From: Vermamoeba vermiformis
Lineage: Eukaryota; Tubulinea; Echinamoebida
Assembly: GCA_045837725.1 (NCBI GenBank)
Contig: JBEWZL010000106.1
Location: forward strand, 21,707 to 85,706
Length of the DNA stretch: 64,000 nt
Direction: 5' to 3'
Shown here piece after piece: positions 23,601 through 35,555 of the stretch. Below the pieces are notes generated by a model. The model did no database searches and was not told the origin of the DNA. It saw only the letters and a list, made by a program, of their open reading frames with translations. Positions within the stretch are counted from its first letter, which is position 1. Each line of letters begins with the position of its first letter. The position numbers were made by a program, and so were the translations under genes.

Positions 23601-24245
23601 AAATGATGTGCAACCGATTCTATATGAGTAGTTTAAGTTCTATATAATACTTGTGATCGTATTATATTAATAGTATCGAATGACAAATGCTTTAGAATGA
23701 TTTTCTGTGGTTAAATCGACAGAGAAATTGTCTCTACGAAAACTCGATAAAAAAATAACGTACAAAGGGGTGGATATCGAAAATGAATAGGAAATATGTT
23801 ATATATATTTTTAGTATTTTATATTATATTTTGTTTGTTTAAGAGGATTATTTTGAAGCGGATCAAAAATAATTACCTGACCGAGACAGCAGCGGGACCG
23901 AGATAATCACCAATTACGACCCGGTCTCCAATGAGAACGAAATCCTAATAAAAAATATGTTAGTAAAAGAATTTGCAGAATTCAGCGATGCATTAAAAAG
24001 CAGATCTCGTAAAAATTATTAAATTTCAATAATTTAGTCTCGGAGAATACCAAAGCGTCATAATACGCAAATCAGCAATTAATATTATGCAGATACTATA
24101 AAAATTATAGGGACGCAAATTGGCAACTTGTCGTTGCAGATGTCGGTTGGTTAAACATCCGTATTGAAACACAACGAGTTGAAAATTACAAATAATGACA
24201 GCCTATATAAATAAATATGCCACTTACGTTGCTAGCAGCGCTCAT
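20643..24245 (-). CDS. Allantoinase (11 exons, 473 aa)
   Basis: Allantoinase hydrolyses allantoin to allantoate in purine degradation, releasing usable nitrogen. Eleven exons from 24228-24245 to 20643-20890 sum to 474 codons. It has the cyclic-amidohydrolase metal sites: [17 protein letters not shown] (the H-x-H pair), [11 protein letters not shown] (His), [14 protein letters not shown] (His) and [11 protein letters not shown] (Asp). Between these lie [20 protein letters not shown] and GVVGFKCFM; the Lys of GFKCFM is the position usually carbamylated to bridge the metals. The C-terminus [16 protein letters not shown] closes the small beta domain. Length is normal. The 18-nt first exon is inferred from a perfect donor and frame and from the only suitable ATG. 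Dihydropyrimidinase is the nearest alternative, but the WEGFETA and GFKCFM motifs favour allantoinase. Confidence 0.93.
21320..21331. repeat. TGACACGTGTCA palindrome in an allantoinase intron
   Basis: Exact 12-base palindrome in the allantoinase intron between the exons at 21034-21255 and 21453-21540. Confidence 0.6.
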
Positions 24246-24745
24246 TCGTGACTTGTTGCGTACGTGTTAATTTCACACGAAAATAATAAAACAGAATCGT
24301 TTTTCATTTTTAACGGAACAGATAAAGCACGCGATAATTATATCTTTGTTGGCTTATTAGGTTTTGGTATTTGTGGATGGAGAGCATGCCTTTAGCGATC
24401 TTCAGCTGTAGGAACACATCGAACTCCGGGAGCGTGCACCAAGGCGATGCCGTGCCAAATTAGACGAGAGGCTTAAATAGTTAAAATTGAGAAGCGAATG
24501 CTCTTTGAGGCTCTAACTAATAGTGAGGCTTCCAGGTAAGCATCCGAATTTTTTTTTTTGTTGATGCGAGTTAAACTTTTCTTCACTGAGGTAGAAATTC
24601 CTTTAAACTGCAATAAAATTATAGTAAAACAGTTTTGCGTATTTTCAGGTGTTCGAAGTCCCAAAATATCTTGGTAACGGACATATTTTTTCACAGATCA
24701 GATCCAGCGAGCCGGAGTCAGACCGATCGAGACCGGCAAGCAAAA
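24246..24745. other. Intergenic, no secure gene
   Basis: The upstream region of allantoinase (minus) and of the tRNA (plus). A less AT-rich patch at about 24360-24480 has short open frames on both strands but no start-to-stop gene that I can defend. Confidence 0.3.
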
Positions 24746-24841
24746 GACAACATGGCCGAGTGGTCTAAGGCGGCAGACTTGAAAGACCTTCGAGTTATCT
24801 GCTGGGGTCTCCCCGCGCAGGTTCAAACCCTGCTGTTGTCG
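24746..24841 (+). tRNA. tRNA-Ser(UGA) with a 13-nt intron
   Basis: Full cloverleaf: acceptor stem GACAACA / TGTTGTC, D-arm GCCGAGTGGTCTAAGGC, anticodon stem GCAGA / TCTGC with loop CTTGAAA (anticodon TGA at 24780-24782), a long class II variable arm TGGGGTCTCCCCGC, and T-arm GCAGG-TTCAAAC-CCTGC. The discriminator is G at 24841, as in tRNA-Ser. A 13-nt intron (24784-24796) sits in the canonical place after position 37. A TTTTT terminator follows at 24847-24851. A-box (TGGCCGAGTGG) and B-box (GGTTCAAACCC) promoters are intact. Confidence 0.97.
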
Positions 24842-24927
24842 ATACCTTTTTGCCTTCCCCCCCCCCTGGCGCCCCGCACACGAGGGACCGGGGGCCGGAC
24901 ACCGCTGTTGTCCATACCTTTTTGCCT
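24832..24927 (+). repeat. Direct repeat of the tRNA 3' tail flanking a GC-rich insert
   Basis: A 23-24-base unit, GCTGTTGTC then one base, then ATACCTTTTTGCCT, occurs at 24832-24854 and again at 24904-24927, differing only at the base after TTGTC (G, then C). The first copy is the last bases of tRNA-Ser and its terminator; the second is a partial copy with no tRNA body. Between them lies about 50 nt of extreme C/G-rich DNA, including a C11 run, unlike anything else in the window. It may be slippage or unequal repair, or the scar of an insertion next to the tRNA. No element genes are present. Confidence 0.7.
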
Positions 24928-25296
24928 CTGGTAGTACCTTCTTGTCCTTTGGACCACATCATGTCCTTGGCTGCATCCACGCACGCGCGTTAACCATGTA
25001 GAGTCTTTTGCACAACGTTATAATGCTGCAGATAACAGCGATGTAGAATTGGTTGCAGATGCAGATCCGCTTGTAACGTCATGATGGTTTCTGCCATCAT
25101 ATTCTGGCAATCAGAAGTACTAATGCAAAGAATAGGCGCGCATAATCGTCTGTTGAAATTAATTCTTGTAGAATCCGAGTACGGACAGATCTTCAAGAAA
25201 TTTCACAAAAGAATTGGCCCTCAGCAACGATAAAAGCAAAACCGGTTTCGTCGATACTATTCACTCAAAACCTTACCTACGAACACAACTCAAGTC
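24928..25296. promoter_or_regulatory. Intergenic, upstream of the Cys-rich gene
   Basis: About 370 nt between the tRNA tail repeat and the next ATG. It has moderate GC and should contain the promoter and leader of the Cys-rich gene. No RNA gene seen. Confidence 0.35.
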
Positions 25297-25566
25297 ATGG
25301 CTTGTCCCGCAGGCGGAGATCACGATTGGACTTTGCAAACCTACACCGAAGAATACTACCCTCCTCATTCTGGCGAGTGGGGCGGTGTTCAATTCGGTCA
25401 TCAATGTTGTCATCAATGCGCTGGCCAAGTCAACCTCGGATTCATCAAGGTTGGCGATGGCAGATGTCATGGCGCATGCGGTGGAGTTTGCAACTTCACC
25501 AAGAAGAGAACAGCTACTAGGGCCTTATGCAAGAAGTGTGGTACTCTCGGCGCTAAAGCCACTTAA
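25297..25566 (+). CDS. Small Cys/His-rich protein, probably metal-binding (89 aa)
   Basis: A single-exon ORF of 89 codons starts MACPAGGDHDWTLQTYTEEY. Cys cluster as HQCCHQC, GRCHGACGGVCNF and LCKKCGTLG, nine or so with several His. The last CxxC with basic flanks looks like a treble-clef or ribbon half-site, so zinc binding is likely by inference. The third codon position prefers C/T, as in secure genes nearby, which favours this frame over the overlapping 125-codon frame at 25214-25591. That frame has no ATG of its own near its start. No signal peptide. I do not recognise the family. Confidence 0.7.
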   Translation: MACPAGGDHDWTLQTYTEEYYPPHSGEWGGVQFGHQCCHQCAGQVNLGFIKVGDGRCHGACGGVCNFTKKRTATRALCKKCGTLGAKAT

Positions 25567-25816
25567 TATTGTAAATAAAGTCGCTCGTTGAGGCGAATCC
25601 AATAAAACTCGATTTGATGTAATCTGTAGAATCTAGCGAAGATAGTTCTAGACTCGTGATAAGATATTCGGGTAATTCTGTTAATTAGAACTTTCTGGCT
25701 GCCGTTTTGACATTTTTCTTGACAGGCGAAAAGTCGGATGGAAAGTTGCGACAAAAAGTAGTTTATTTTCCGGAACACATTTAAAGCTAAGGCCACAGCT
25801 CATTGTTTGTATAGCA

Positions 25817-28397
25817 ATGGTCGCTATAATACCCACGTTAGTTGGCCTCGTGGTCGTTTTGATCCTCGCCTTTGTGGTCAAGATGCAGTTGGCCTTGCGA
25901 GGATTCAAGGGCCTCTCACTTATCGGCTGGATGAGGAACAAAAGTAATCCCGTTGATCTTTTTAGCACTATGGTACGCGAGGACCCTGAAGTAAAGTTCT
26001 TGAAGCTGATCTTGCCCGGATTTCCGAGTCTCGTCGCTGTGCACCCCGAATCCGCTAAGGTTAGTCGCATAAAAATATTACCAAATTATTGTGCATATTA
26101 CTGTAGATTTTAATGTTAATATGATCGATTATTTTGCAATTCTGATTTTTTAGCAATTTACTTGTCATCAATCAATGGATTGCCATTCTCATTTACCGTT
26201 TTTTTATCAATCTATTGCTAATTATTATTATTTAATTTAGTGGGTGCTTTCTCAACCGGATCTATTCGTTAAAAATCAAGTATCGATCAATCCAAAATTT
26301 GACTCGTTGTTTTTACACAATGTAGTCAACGCAAACGGCGAAGAATGGAGGTAATAACAACATATATTATTATCAACCATACTATAGATAATCTATCCTT
26401 ATGTTCGAATATCCAATGAGATTCAAAATCAGATCAGAATTTAACGCGATGAAATCTAAAAGCGTATAATATTTATAATATTGTTAGTTTACTTATATAT
26501 TAATCAGCATATCTATATATTAAATTCGTATTTGCGACCATTTTACCAGGTCACGTAACGCTGTTGTAAAAATCCTGATCATTTTTTCCTAATATAGAAA
26601 GTTCCGAACGCCGTTAACCCCGCCATTCGCCTTCGATATGGTTAAGGGCTGGGTCGATGACTTTGCATTCTACGCGAAGAGATTGATGAACTACTGGCAC
26701 GAGAAAGTTCGCGAAGGACATCCAACGGTGGATCTGCTCTTTTGGTTGCCTGTGTTTACTTTGGATGTGCTTGGCCACACCGCATTTAGTTATGATTTTA
26801 AAGCTATTAACTCCGAAAAAGACGAGAACTTAAAGGCACTTCAATATGTCTTGCACGCGTTCGAGGACAAAGTTCAAATGATGATCTTAGTGGTACGTGA
26901 GCAAATAATTCGTAATTTGATACAGTTTCATGAAATTTATTCCGTATATAGTAATTTAATTACCAACGAAAGTCTCGCAAACTAAGCAAAGAGAAATTTA
27001 AATAATATTTTAAAGATGATCAGATCTAACTATTAGACTAGCTTTATTAATCATAATCGTTATTATAGCTCGAAATGGTCACGAAGATATCATTAAGCAA
27101 GAAATTTGCAAAAGAATGTTTGCGGCTTCAAAATTTCATCGGCAAGATTATCGAGCAGAAGAAAAATGGCGCTGAAAAACCAGATAACTCGCGATTGGAT
27201 ATTGTGGATACTATGATTAAGTCTGGATTTACTAACGATGAGGTAAATATAGATTTATATTAACTACTGATTAATTCAACAAAATAGGAAATTTACATTT
27301 TTGTCAGATCTTACTGTCAAATTCATCTGTGTGACAACAAATGATGTTAATAATAATTATTATATAGATTACTTCGAACGCATTCGTTTTATTCGTCGCT
27401 GGTCATGAAACGACTTCTACGGCTTTGACTTGGATGTTTTATCATCTGGGAACTCATCCTGAAATGCTTCAGCGAGCCATTGACGAAGTTAAAACCAATT
27501 TGAACGGCAATACTGTCACATACGAAAGCTTTAAACAGGTAAGAAACAATTTGGTCTAAATTTGGATGCATCCGCAAAATCATCCAAAATTGAATTTGTT
27601 TCTTTTATGAAATTCGCGCTGAATTACCTTCGGAAAAATTGTACCCATTATAGCAACGTTATTAACAATATTTTAGCTGCCGTACATTCAGATGTTGATT
27701 AAAGAAAACATGCGATTGCAACCACCTGCTTCTATGCTTGTTTCGCGCGTGGCTAAAGAAGACACTGAATATGAAGGTCATCGTATTCCTAAAGGCGTAA
27801 GTTATTAACGAACGTTAATGATTCAAATTCATAATCCTATTTTGGATGCGATCCAGTACGCGAACTTGATCAAGTAATTTTAAACTAGAGGTTAATAATG
27901 ACTTCATATATTCCTTACAGACTATGGTCGGTCTTGGAATTAAAGCAATCCATCACCATCCTGGCTTTTACGAGAATCCTGAAGAGTTTAATCCTGAGCG
28001 CTTTGATCCTGCCAAGAAACAACCACATCCGTTCGCCTACTTGCCTTTCTCATTGAAGTCTCGCGCTTGGTATGCATCACTTTTGATTTTAGTTGCGCTT
28101 CATGAATAGTATCTCGTATTTAAAATCTCCTGGGCTCAAAGGAATAATTGCTCAAATTTATCGTCCATTTTTAGCGAATCTTCGGGCAGCATTAATTCTT
28201 CCTCATGCATCCGCTAACGGTTAAAATTTAGTTTGGGCAATCAATTCTCGTTAGTTGAGCAAACTGTATTCGTTGCAACGTTGTTACAACACTTCAAGTG
28301 GTCGATCGGCGAGTACAAATTACGCGAAGGAATGACTGCGTTGAACGGACCTGCTGTAGCTACTATTAAGTTAGAAGAGCTTAATAATACTAAATAA
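25817..28397 (+). CDS. Cytochrome P450 monooxygenase (8 exons, 475 aa)
   Basis: P450s oxidise lipids or xenobiotics with O2 and electrons from a reductase, usually at the ER. Exons 25817-26059, 26241-26350, 26598-26892, 27069-27242, 27368-27538, 27677-27796, 27921-28069 and 28232-28397 sum to 476 codons. The N-terminus (MVAIIPTLVGLVVVLILAFV) is the ER anchor. The I-helix has AGHETTSTALTW, the K-helix ENMR (ExxR), and the PERF segment is NPERFDP. The heme loop reads FSLKSRACLG: the Cys ligand and the following Gly are present, but the usual Gly at position 4 of FxxGxRxCxG is Lys. An intron splits the ligand Cys codon. Substrate is unknown. The loop change could alter the heme pocket or simply be a clade trait. 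Confidence 0.93.
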
Positions 28398-28566
28398 AAA
28401 GATTTTTGGTGTTTTAATGAAGCGAATCTGGTTGCGCAAAATTACATCGCAAAATAAATTTGTGTCATCCAGATCCTAGCACGATCTAGTACCTCCAACA
28501 ACATCAATATGAGCACTTAACATTATATTTATCTTATTTATTACCAAAACACGAAGTTCAAGGCAG

Positions 28567-31500
28567 ATGACAGAAGCGAAGCAAATCCCTAGTCTTGTGA
28601 AGGCTTGCCTGTCGACAATATCGAAAAATTTAGATTTTTTCGACAATAAAGATGAGAATAAAACGAATTATATTCGTAGAAGGAAATCTACAACCGATCC
28701 AGAACAAGTTTCAGATGACATAAAGTATCTCATAGTGACGCATCTCAAAGGTATTAATTATATTTTTAATATTCACCATATGATAGACCTATATGAAATT
28801 TATCACAATCGACCATATACTTCTCAATACAATAAAAATCAAAATTAATAGATTTTTTCTATTTTATTTAGTAAATTCAAATAATGAGATCTTTGCTTCA
28901 TATTGTTATTATTGACACATTGGATGATTACAGATACCGGACAGATCACTGATGACGTAATCTCGTCGTTTTTGCCTGGATCGAAACAATTCGTGGTATT
29001 TCAAGAGTGCTTTCATTTCACCGATCGATCTCTATTTACGATCGCATCGCGAGTAGGCCCAAATTTGGTATCATTATTAATCCCCGAATGCGCAAAGATT
29101 ACAGGTACAATAGGATCACAGTAATAATTTCGAGGTTGCTAAAATTTCCAAAAATAGACATTGGCATGTGCACTATCGCAAAGGCATGCCCAAATTTGGC
29201 AAATTTAGACCTAAAAGGTATGTGAAAAATAAAATTCGTTCGTTTTACTGATTTTTCAGGCTGTGGCATGATCACTCATTTTACGGTCCAACATTTGGCG
29301 CATTACTGCAATTCACTGAAAGAATTAGATCTGACTGATTGCATCGGCATTGATGACGTGGCATTTTGTCACTTGTCACGCATTCCTAACCTCAGCATAT
29401 TGAACCTCTCTGAGTGCCAAAGAATTTCATTCAAATTTAACGACATCGAAGAATACAATACGTAAGTTTGTTACTTTCTTTTATTGCCTAATTTAGAAAT
29501 ATTTACATTTGCAGAGTATTTTCACCGAATGTTAACTTGAAGTCGCTTTGTTTGCGCGGTATTCAACGAGTCAGCGACGAGGCCGTTGAACGAATTGTCA
29601 ATCTGTTCCCTGACATCCGAATATTAGATTTAAGGTATATATAATTAATAGGACTATAGTAGTATTAACTCTACGGTAGCTTTTGTGGCGGACTTACGGA
29701 CAGTGCGCTGGTCAGCATCGCAAACTCGCCTCTCGCAAAATTGATTTTTTCACTGAACGTCTGGGGCTCATCGGCCATTACTGACGAAGGTATTGCCGCA
29801 CTAACGAAGTAAGTTCATATAGCACTAATGATGATTCTTTGGCTGTCCTGCGGATCCACCAATTTTTCTTAATTCCTAAAATGGAATTTTTTTTTCAGAC
29901 CGCACACATCCAAACTCAATTTCAACGTGTTATTCGTCAATAATATATCATGGTAGTATTAATATGATATTAATATTTCATGTAGTGCCTGTCCTGAGCT
30001 CAAAACGTTGTCCATATGTGATTGTCCGAAAGTTACAGAGTCGTCTATCATTCAATTAATAGCGCAATCAAAAAAGTTGAAAACTTTTAATATGTGGGGG
30101 TGCTCGGGAATAAGTAAGGCACAAATAGGATGTGATTACACAATGTTAAATTTTTGAGTTTACCATTTTTTTGATGTTTATTAAACATGTTTATATTATA
30201 GGTGGTGTATCAATACAATTGCTACTGCGATATTTTAAAAATTTTGCGGGCCTCGGATTGTCTCACTGTGCACAGATCCAAGATTTTTCACTGAAGGGCC
30301 TCGAGATCAGCACCGAGCTTAGGGTACGTCGGAGACAATAGTAGTCATAATTAATAATAACACTATCATGGTAGTCTATTGAATTAGAAAACTGTATTGA
30401 TATTACTAACGCTGGAATCGCCGCGCTGGGCGGAAGTCACTTGCACAGTTTGAACGTGAAGAATTGCAAAAAGTAAGCTCATTTGAGTCATATTAATCAT
30501 ATTATAATGTCCGACTATTGTATATAGTATTGTGCTTTATATTTGAGTTGATTAATTTATTTATCGTCTAGGTTGACATTTGAAGGCTTGACGACGGTTT
30601 TGTCGCGCAGCTCAAATATTCGCGCATTGAATATTGGTTCGACGAATTTAAGCGCGGAGGATATTCCGAGCTTAGTATTATATTGCCCGTTCGTAACCCG
30701 CTTGACGCTTTCAGGTAGATCCCGCGTGAAAAAAATTAATTTTTTTTTCGTCGGATGTCTAACGCGATATCATTTCAGGCTTATTAAATTTGACCGATGA
30801 CGGGCTCATTCGAATCATCGATTCGCTGCATCAAAATCTTACGTTGCTAAAGATAGATTATTGTGCCAAGATCACGGACAAATCTTTGAACGCAATTTGG
30901 ACCAAATGCAAAAAATTGACCGAACTTTCAGCCATGTTTTTGGACGATGTCTCAGACCAGGGGTTCGAGGCACTGCAAATGAGCGGAGAAAATAGCGCCG
31001 TACAGCAGCACGAGTATGTGAAACCCTGACACGCGATCTTTGCAAAAATTTTCATTTGACACTTGCCGTTTATGGTAAATTTGATATTGTGCGCACTAAC
31101 GCAATCCAATAGATTTCTAGAACTGGAGACACTATATTTGGGCGCGTGTTTGAAGCTAACCGATGCAGTCTTATTCAAAATCGCCTATTATTGTCCGAAA
31201 CTCAAATTGCTGTCGGTACCGTGCTTAAAGGTAATAAAAATCATCCGAAAATTGAAAAGTTTTCCAATATTTAATCGTTTATCATTAATTATTGCATATA
31301 TACGATCATCGATTGCTTTAATTTGACTTTTTTCTGTCGTTTACGGACCTTTTTTTATAAACCGGAGTTTTAACCTGGTGGATCTGATAGGAAATATCGG
31401 ATATCAGCTTGTTAAGAATAGCAAAGGACTGTCCTAAGCTACAACACCTAAATATCGCCTATTGTTCGAAAATATCACCAGCAGGTGTAAAGTATATCGT

Positions 31501-32022
31501 ATCGAATTGCGTAAAGTTGAAACATTTGGATCTGGGTGGAGTTGAGGTAATTATTTTTTGTGATCTATTTATAGGAGAATTCATTTGAATATTAACGCGT
31601 TAATTAATGGTGTACTATTTTAGAATATGACCGATTTATCATTGAATTACATCGGTACACACTGCTATTATTTGAAGGTACGTCTATATCATCATAATAA
31701 TATTACTATTATTTGTCATATCTAACGATTCCTATCGATATTGACCTTAAAATTCTATTTTTAATTCGAATTTTTTTTGGATCCGATCAGACCCTTGATA
31801 TTTCGCTGGCGCTTTATTACTCGGAAGATGCGATCATAGATATGGTTCAGAAGTGCATATACTTGTGCATATTAAAGATACGGTACGTTGCGGCGCTTCC
31901 GGTGATTCGTTTTAATGAGTTTTCTTGCCAGGGCAAAAGAAGACCGGTATCGGCTTAGTGAAACGTTTTTTGCGAGATTAAAAGAGATAAGACCGTATCT
32001 CACTATCGAAAAGAATTACTAA
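28567..32022 (+). CDS. Leucine-rich-repeat (LRR-CC) protein, FBXL/AMN1-like (about 690 aa)
   Basis: About sixteen short exons join into a solenoid of Cys-containing LRRs of about 26 residues. Examples are LKELDLTDCIGIDDVAF, LKTLSICDCPKVTESSI, LTLLKIDYCAKITDKSL and LQHLNIAYCSKISPAGV. Such repeats occur in F-box substrate receptors (FBXL) and in AMN1. I do not see a clear F-box in the first 100 residues, which are charged (for example KTNYIRRRKSTTDPEQ), so it may work as AMN1-like proteins do or have a diverged F-box. It ends with a short non-LRR tail (RLKEIRPYLTIEKNY). The first ATG (28567) opens the frame. The next gene in the same orientation is also LRR, but of a different type. Confidence 0.85.
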
Positions 32023-32294
32023 TTAGTTCTGTTGAATTGTATATTAATCAGCTGCCAATAATAAAACAAATCGACAAATTAATTAATTCTTGTTCGGAGA
32101 TCTCCTAGGTACAAACTTCTGCAACGCTTAGTGCCAGTCTCCTATACTTACCGCGTAGGCATGGTTCGTTACGTATGACTTTCTCGATGTGTGTCGCACG
32201 TGGGGTCTTAATTTTTCTATATTTGGAAATCAACAAAATTACTGCAATATTTTGAGAACGCAGGGTGTTTCATTGAAACTAAATTTTCAACACG

Positions 32295-35139
32295 ATGAAG
32301 AGACGAAAGGGATCGTCGACGAACGATCTAATAGACAAAGATGGCTATATTGACAAGGAAAATCGATCTGACGACTCTGACGAGGATTTACGACCGGCGA
32401 AGAAACAAAAAACGGCCACAAATCATTTTGATAGCCTGCCAGCAGAATTATTAATACATATTTTCAATCTTGCGGATATGGAGCTCAGCGGGTAAGCAAT
32501 TTAATAACTATTTTCAGGTCATCTAGAATTTTTTTCATTAATTAAAATATACCGAAAAGAATCAATAATAGTTGTTGTCAATTCAGTCCCTATAATACAT
32601 TTTAAATGTTGGATGCGATAAAATCGCGACAAAAACGACTGTCGTGATCCAGATGGCAAGTTTTACGCGCCAATTTTTATTATCATAGGAGAAGCCATTC
32701 ATATAATTTATTCAAGATTGGTAAATATATCACAAACTTGATTTATATACAAGAAGGAAATATACTCTGCTCAGATGTGTTTCGAAAAAGATTTTCCGAG
32801 GCATTTAACCCCTTTGCCAGTCACATCGCTCCAAAAATCAAATTTGTCTATACGAATTCTAACATATGATAATTTACGAGCTTTTAATAGCATCCAATGA
32901 AACTAAATCTTTTTTGTGAACCCAGCGAATACATCCGCTCACATAGGATCCAGCTCGTTTTCCATAATTAGCAATTATTAATTTATGCGCGTAATATCTC
33001 GCGTGTTACCCTCGGAGAAGAATTAAATACGATTGATTTAAATTCTCCAGTTAAATTAAAGCGTTTTGGCAGATCCAATAATTTTATCCTTTTCAGGCAA
33101 ATTTTAAATCATTTGATCAGCAGTAAATCGTGTGTAATTTACTAATAATACAATAATATATTAGATTGGTCATATTAGAACGAGTATGTCAACGGTGGCG
33201 CCAAGAATGTTGGAAAGCAGTTGAAAATTTGACCGTCGTTTCAAAAAGATCCGCGAGTCTATTAACAAAATGCAAACGACTCAAATATTTGCAGCTTATT
33301 AACGTACCAGTAGACACATTAGAAGCAGTTACACAATTAACCCAGTTGATCCAACTATACGTCAAGCAAGGATTTAACAGCCGATTATTGCACAATTTAA
33401 TTCATTTAAAACACTTGCGCGCGCTCTCATTGGTCAAATGCGACGATTTAACGCCCTACAGACTCGCACGTGACATTTCTGCTTTCGTCCACGTGACTTC
33501 GCTAAATTTGGCTCACACGCCAGTAACCAACCACGTGATCGAGAGTATTGGATTATTAACCAGACTGCGCCAGTTAAGTTTCGGATTCAGATCCGGAATT
33601 TTAAATTTTTCACCGGGCACGGAATTAGCGGCCCTAAGTAACTTGACAAACTTAAAGTTACTGTACTGCCACTCCATAGAATTTCAGCAAAGCTTGGTCT
33701 ACCTGACAGCACTCCGATCGATCGAAAATTTGTTATTAAAGGCCTGTTCTAGTCTCAATTTTGACGCGACAACGATTGGCCTCAATTGCACGCGATTAAC
33801 GCACATTCAATTCAAGTATTGTACGCAAGGTAAGCACTCTATATTATAGTATTATATACATATATACTACGAGATAAGTATACAGTGTATCGTTTGTTTA
33901 TTGGCATTGCAAAGCAACGCGAAATTTTATTTTTATTTTTAAAATTCGAAACATAAACCGGATCTCCTTCACTTCTAGTTAAAATTGTATAAATAACACA
34001 AGATATATATTAATGGCGTATTAGATAACTATGGTTATCGCTTATAATGACGGATCCGATAAGGAAACTTTTCTTTGTTTAGTTAAATTTGCCCGGGCTT
34101 AACGACGACTTAAAATCCATGAATTAAATCATATTTATTTTATAATTAATTAATGTATAGTTGGTGGCACTCTGCTATTAGCACGAGATTTTCTTTGCGT
34201 TTGCGAAAATTTTTTCTTGATATTGTTTGCCATTATTTTATTGTTTCATGAAAAGCAATCTATCGGAGGTGCTTCGATAACTTAAAACACAGCACTATTT
34301 TTTATCCCCCCGAATGTCCGATGTCATGAATCAGATCCGATTTAACGCTTTTTTCCATTTTAGGAAGTGCAGCGCTGTCGATCACCACGCTGAGCTGTCT
34401 CAAAGCGATCGAATTGGAAATGTTTCACGGCAACATCGTCGAATTGACACCACTTGTCAATCTGAAGTCTTTGCGAGTATTGGGATCTGGATCAACTGTC
34501 CGAGCATTGACAAATTTGGAAAAGTTGACAGCACTCCACGCACTGTTTTTAGACACGCCTGGATGCGATTTCCACGGAGTATCGCGTTTGACAGGTTTGA
34601 CATATTTGACACTTCGACCTGTCATCTCAGCACCCAACTACTTGCGCGATTTAACCTTATTAGGCGAACTCAACTTTGTTGGTTCCAAAAATAGCAACCC
34701 AAATCACGCTATTCCAAATTTGGTCGATTATTTCACGCACCTCAAAAATCTCCGGTTAATCTCGCTATGGAACTTTCACCCCTTTCCTTTGCAACCATTC
34801 GCGCGGCTGAGTTCACTGATCGGCTTAGCGCTCGGCGATATCGATCAATTGCCTAAAGAGGAAATAGCGGAAATACTCAAGAACTCGACTCAAATTCGCG
34901 CCATAAAAATCACGCGGTGTAAAGGCCTGCCAGAAATGACGGCAACGACACGTGGTCTAGTTGACAGCTATTTGACTAATTTGGACAATTTGGAGGTGTA
35001 CACTGGCGCTAATAATAACAATAACAATCCTACTGGACCGAATAACGTCGGTGGTGCCAATAACAACAATAACACGGATGTAGCGGAGAACGAAGCGAAC
35101 GACAACGAAAACGAGATCAACAATCATCTAATAAACTGA
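32295..35139 (+). CDS. F-box and LRR protein (3 exons, 545 aa)
   Basis: F-box proteins are substrate receptors of SCF ubiquitin ligases. Exons 32295-32491, 33165-33829 and 34364-35139 sum to 546 codons. Residues 1-45 are basic/acidic with a PAKKQK cluster (nuclear signal-like). The F-box follows: FDSLPAELLIHIFNLADMEL, then LERVCQRWRQECW across intron 1. The rest is LRR of the plain kind (LTNLKLLYCHSIEF, LVNLKSLRVLGSG, LTGLTYLTL). The C-terminus has Asn runs interrupted by Pro/Gly and ends NENEINNHLIN. Intron 1 is unusually long here (673 nt) and holds nothing I can identify. The stop codon shares its last base with the ATG of the next ORF. Confidence 0.9.
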
Positions 35140-35522
35140 TGGCAGACAAAAGCAAAAAAAAACATCTTTGCAGCGAATCATTGTACTCAGATCTGACTCT
35201 AGCACATTCATTTTGGTCCCTTTCCCGAACGCTCATTCATCGCAAACACCTTGACCACAAAAAAGCTTTGCTAACTAAGCTAGCGCGCTGTCGTAAGTGT
35301 ATTTGCATAGGTTCAGATACTCTTAGCAGTCATGTCAGTGCGGCTATTGAAATTCGCAAGATCCTCACAACAAGAAGGTTGACTACAGGTTCTCCCATAA
35401 AACTTCATAGGTCCTTGAATTGTTTTATGGCAGTTAAACTTTGTTTCTTTTTGTTGTTCGTAACAGCAACTGAGAAGGACTTCGAAAAATTTGATTGTTT
35501 TATTTACAAAAAAGCGCTGTAA
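35139..35522 (+). CDS. 127-aa ORF overlapping the F-box gene stop (uncertain)
   Basis: The ORF starts at the A of TGATG, so it overlaps the previous stop codon by one base, and runs 127 codons to TAA. It encodes a basic protein starting MADKSKKKHLCSESLYSDLT, with a Cys cluster (RCRKCICIG) and a hydrophobic stretch near the C-terminus (KLCFFLLFVTA). A run of this length is unlikely by chance in such AT-rich DNA, but it lies where the F-box gene's 3' UTR would be. Options are a second cistron read by re-initiation, a separate gene with its own promoter, a one-base error splitting a longer F-box protein, or chance. No family is recognised. Confidence 0.4.
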   Translation: MADKSKKKHLCSESLYSDLTLAHSFWSLSRTLIHRKHLDHKKALLTKLARCRKCICIGSDTLSSHVSAAIEIRKILTTRRLTTGSPIKLHRSLNCFMAVKLCFFLLFVTATEKDFEKFDCFIYKKAL

Positions 35523-35555
35523 TTACATTTAAATTAAATATTATTCGCATGAATC

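Noticed and set aside
24795-24980. 61-codon minus-strand ORF across the tRNA
   Set aside because: It is the antisense of the tRNA T-arm and the GC-rich repeat, a well-known source of spurious AGFEPA-type peptides.
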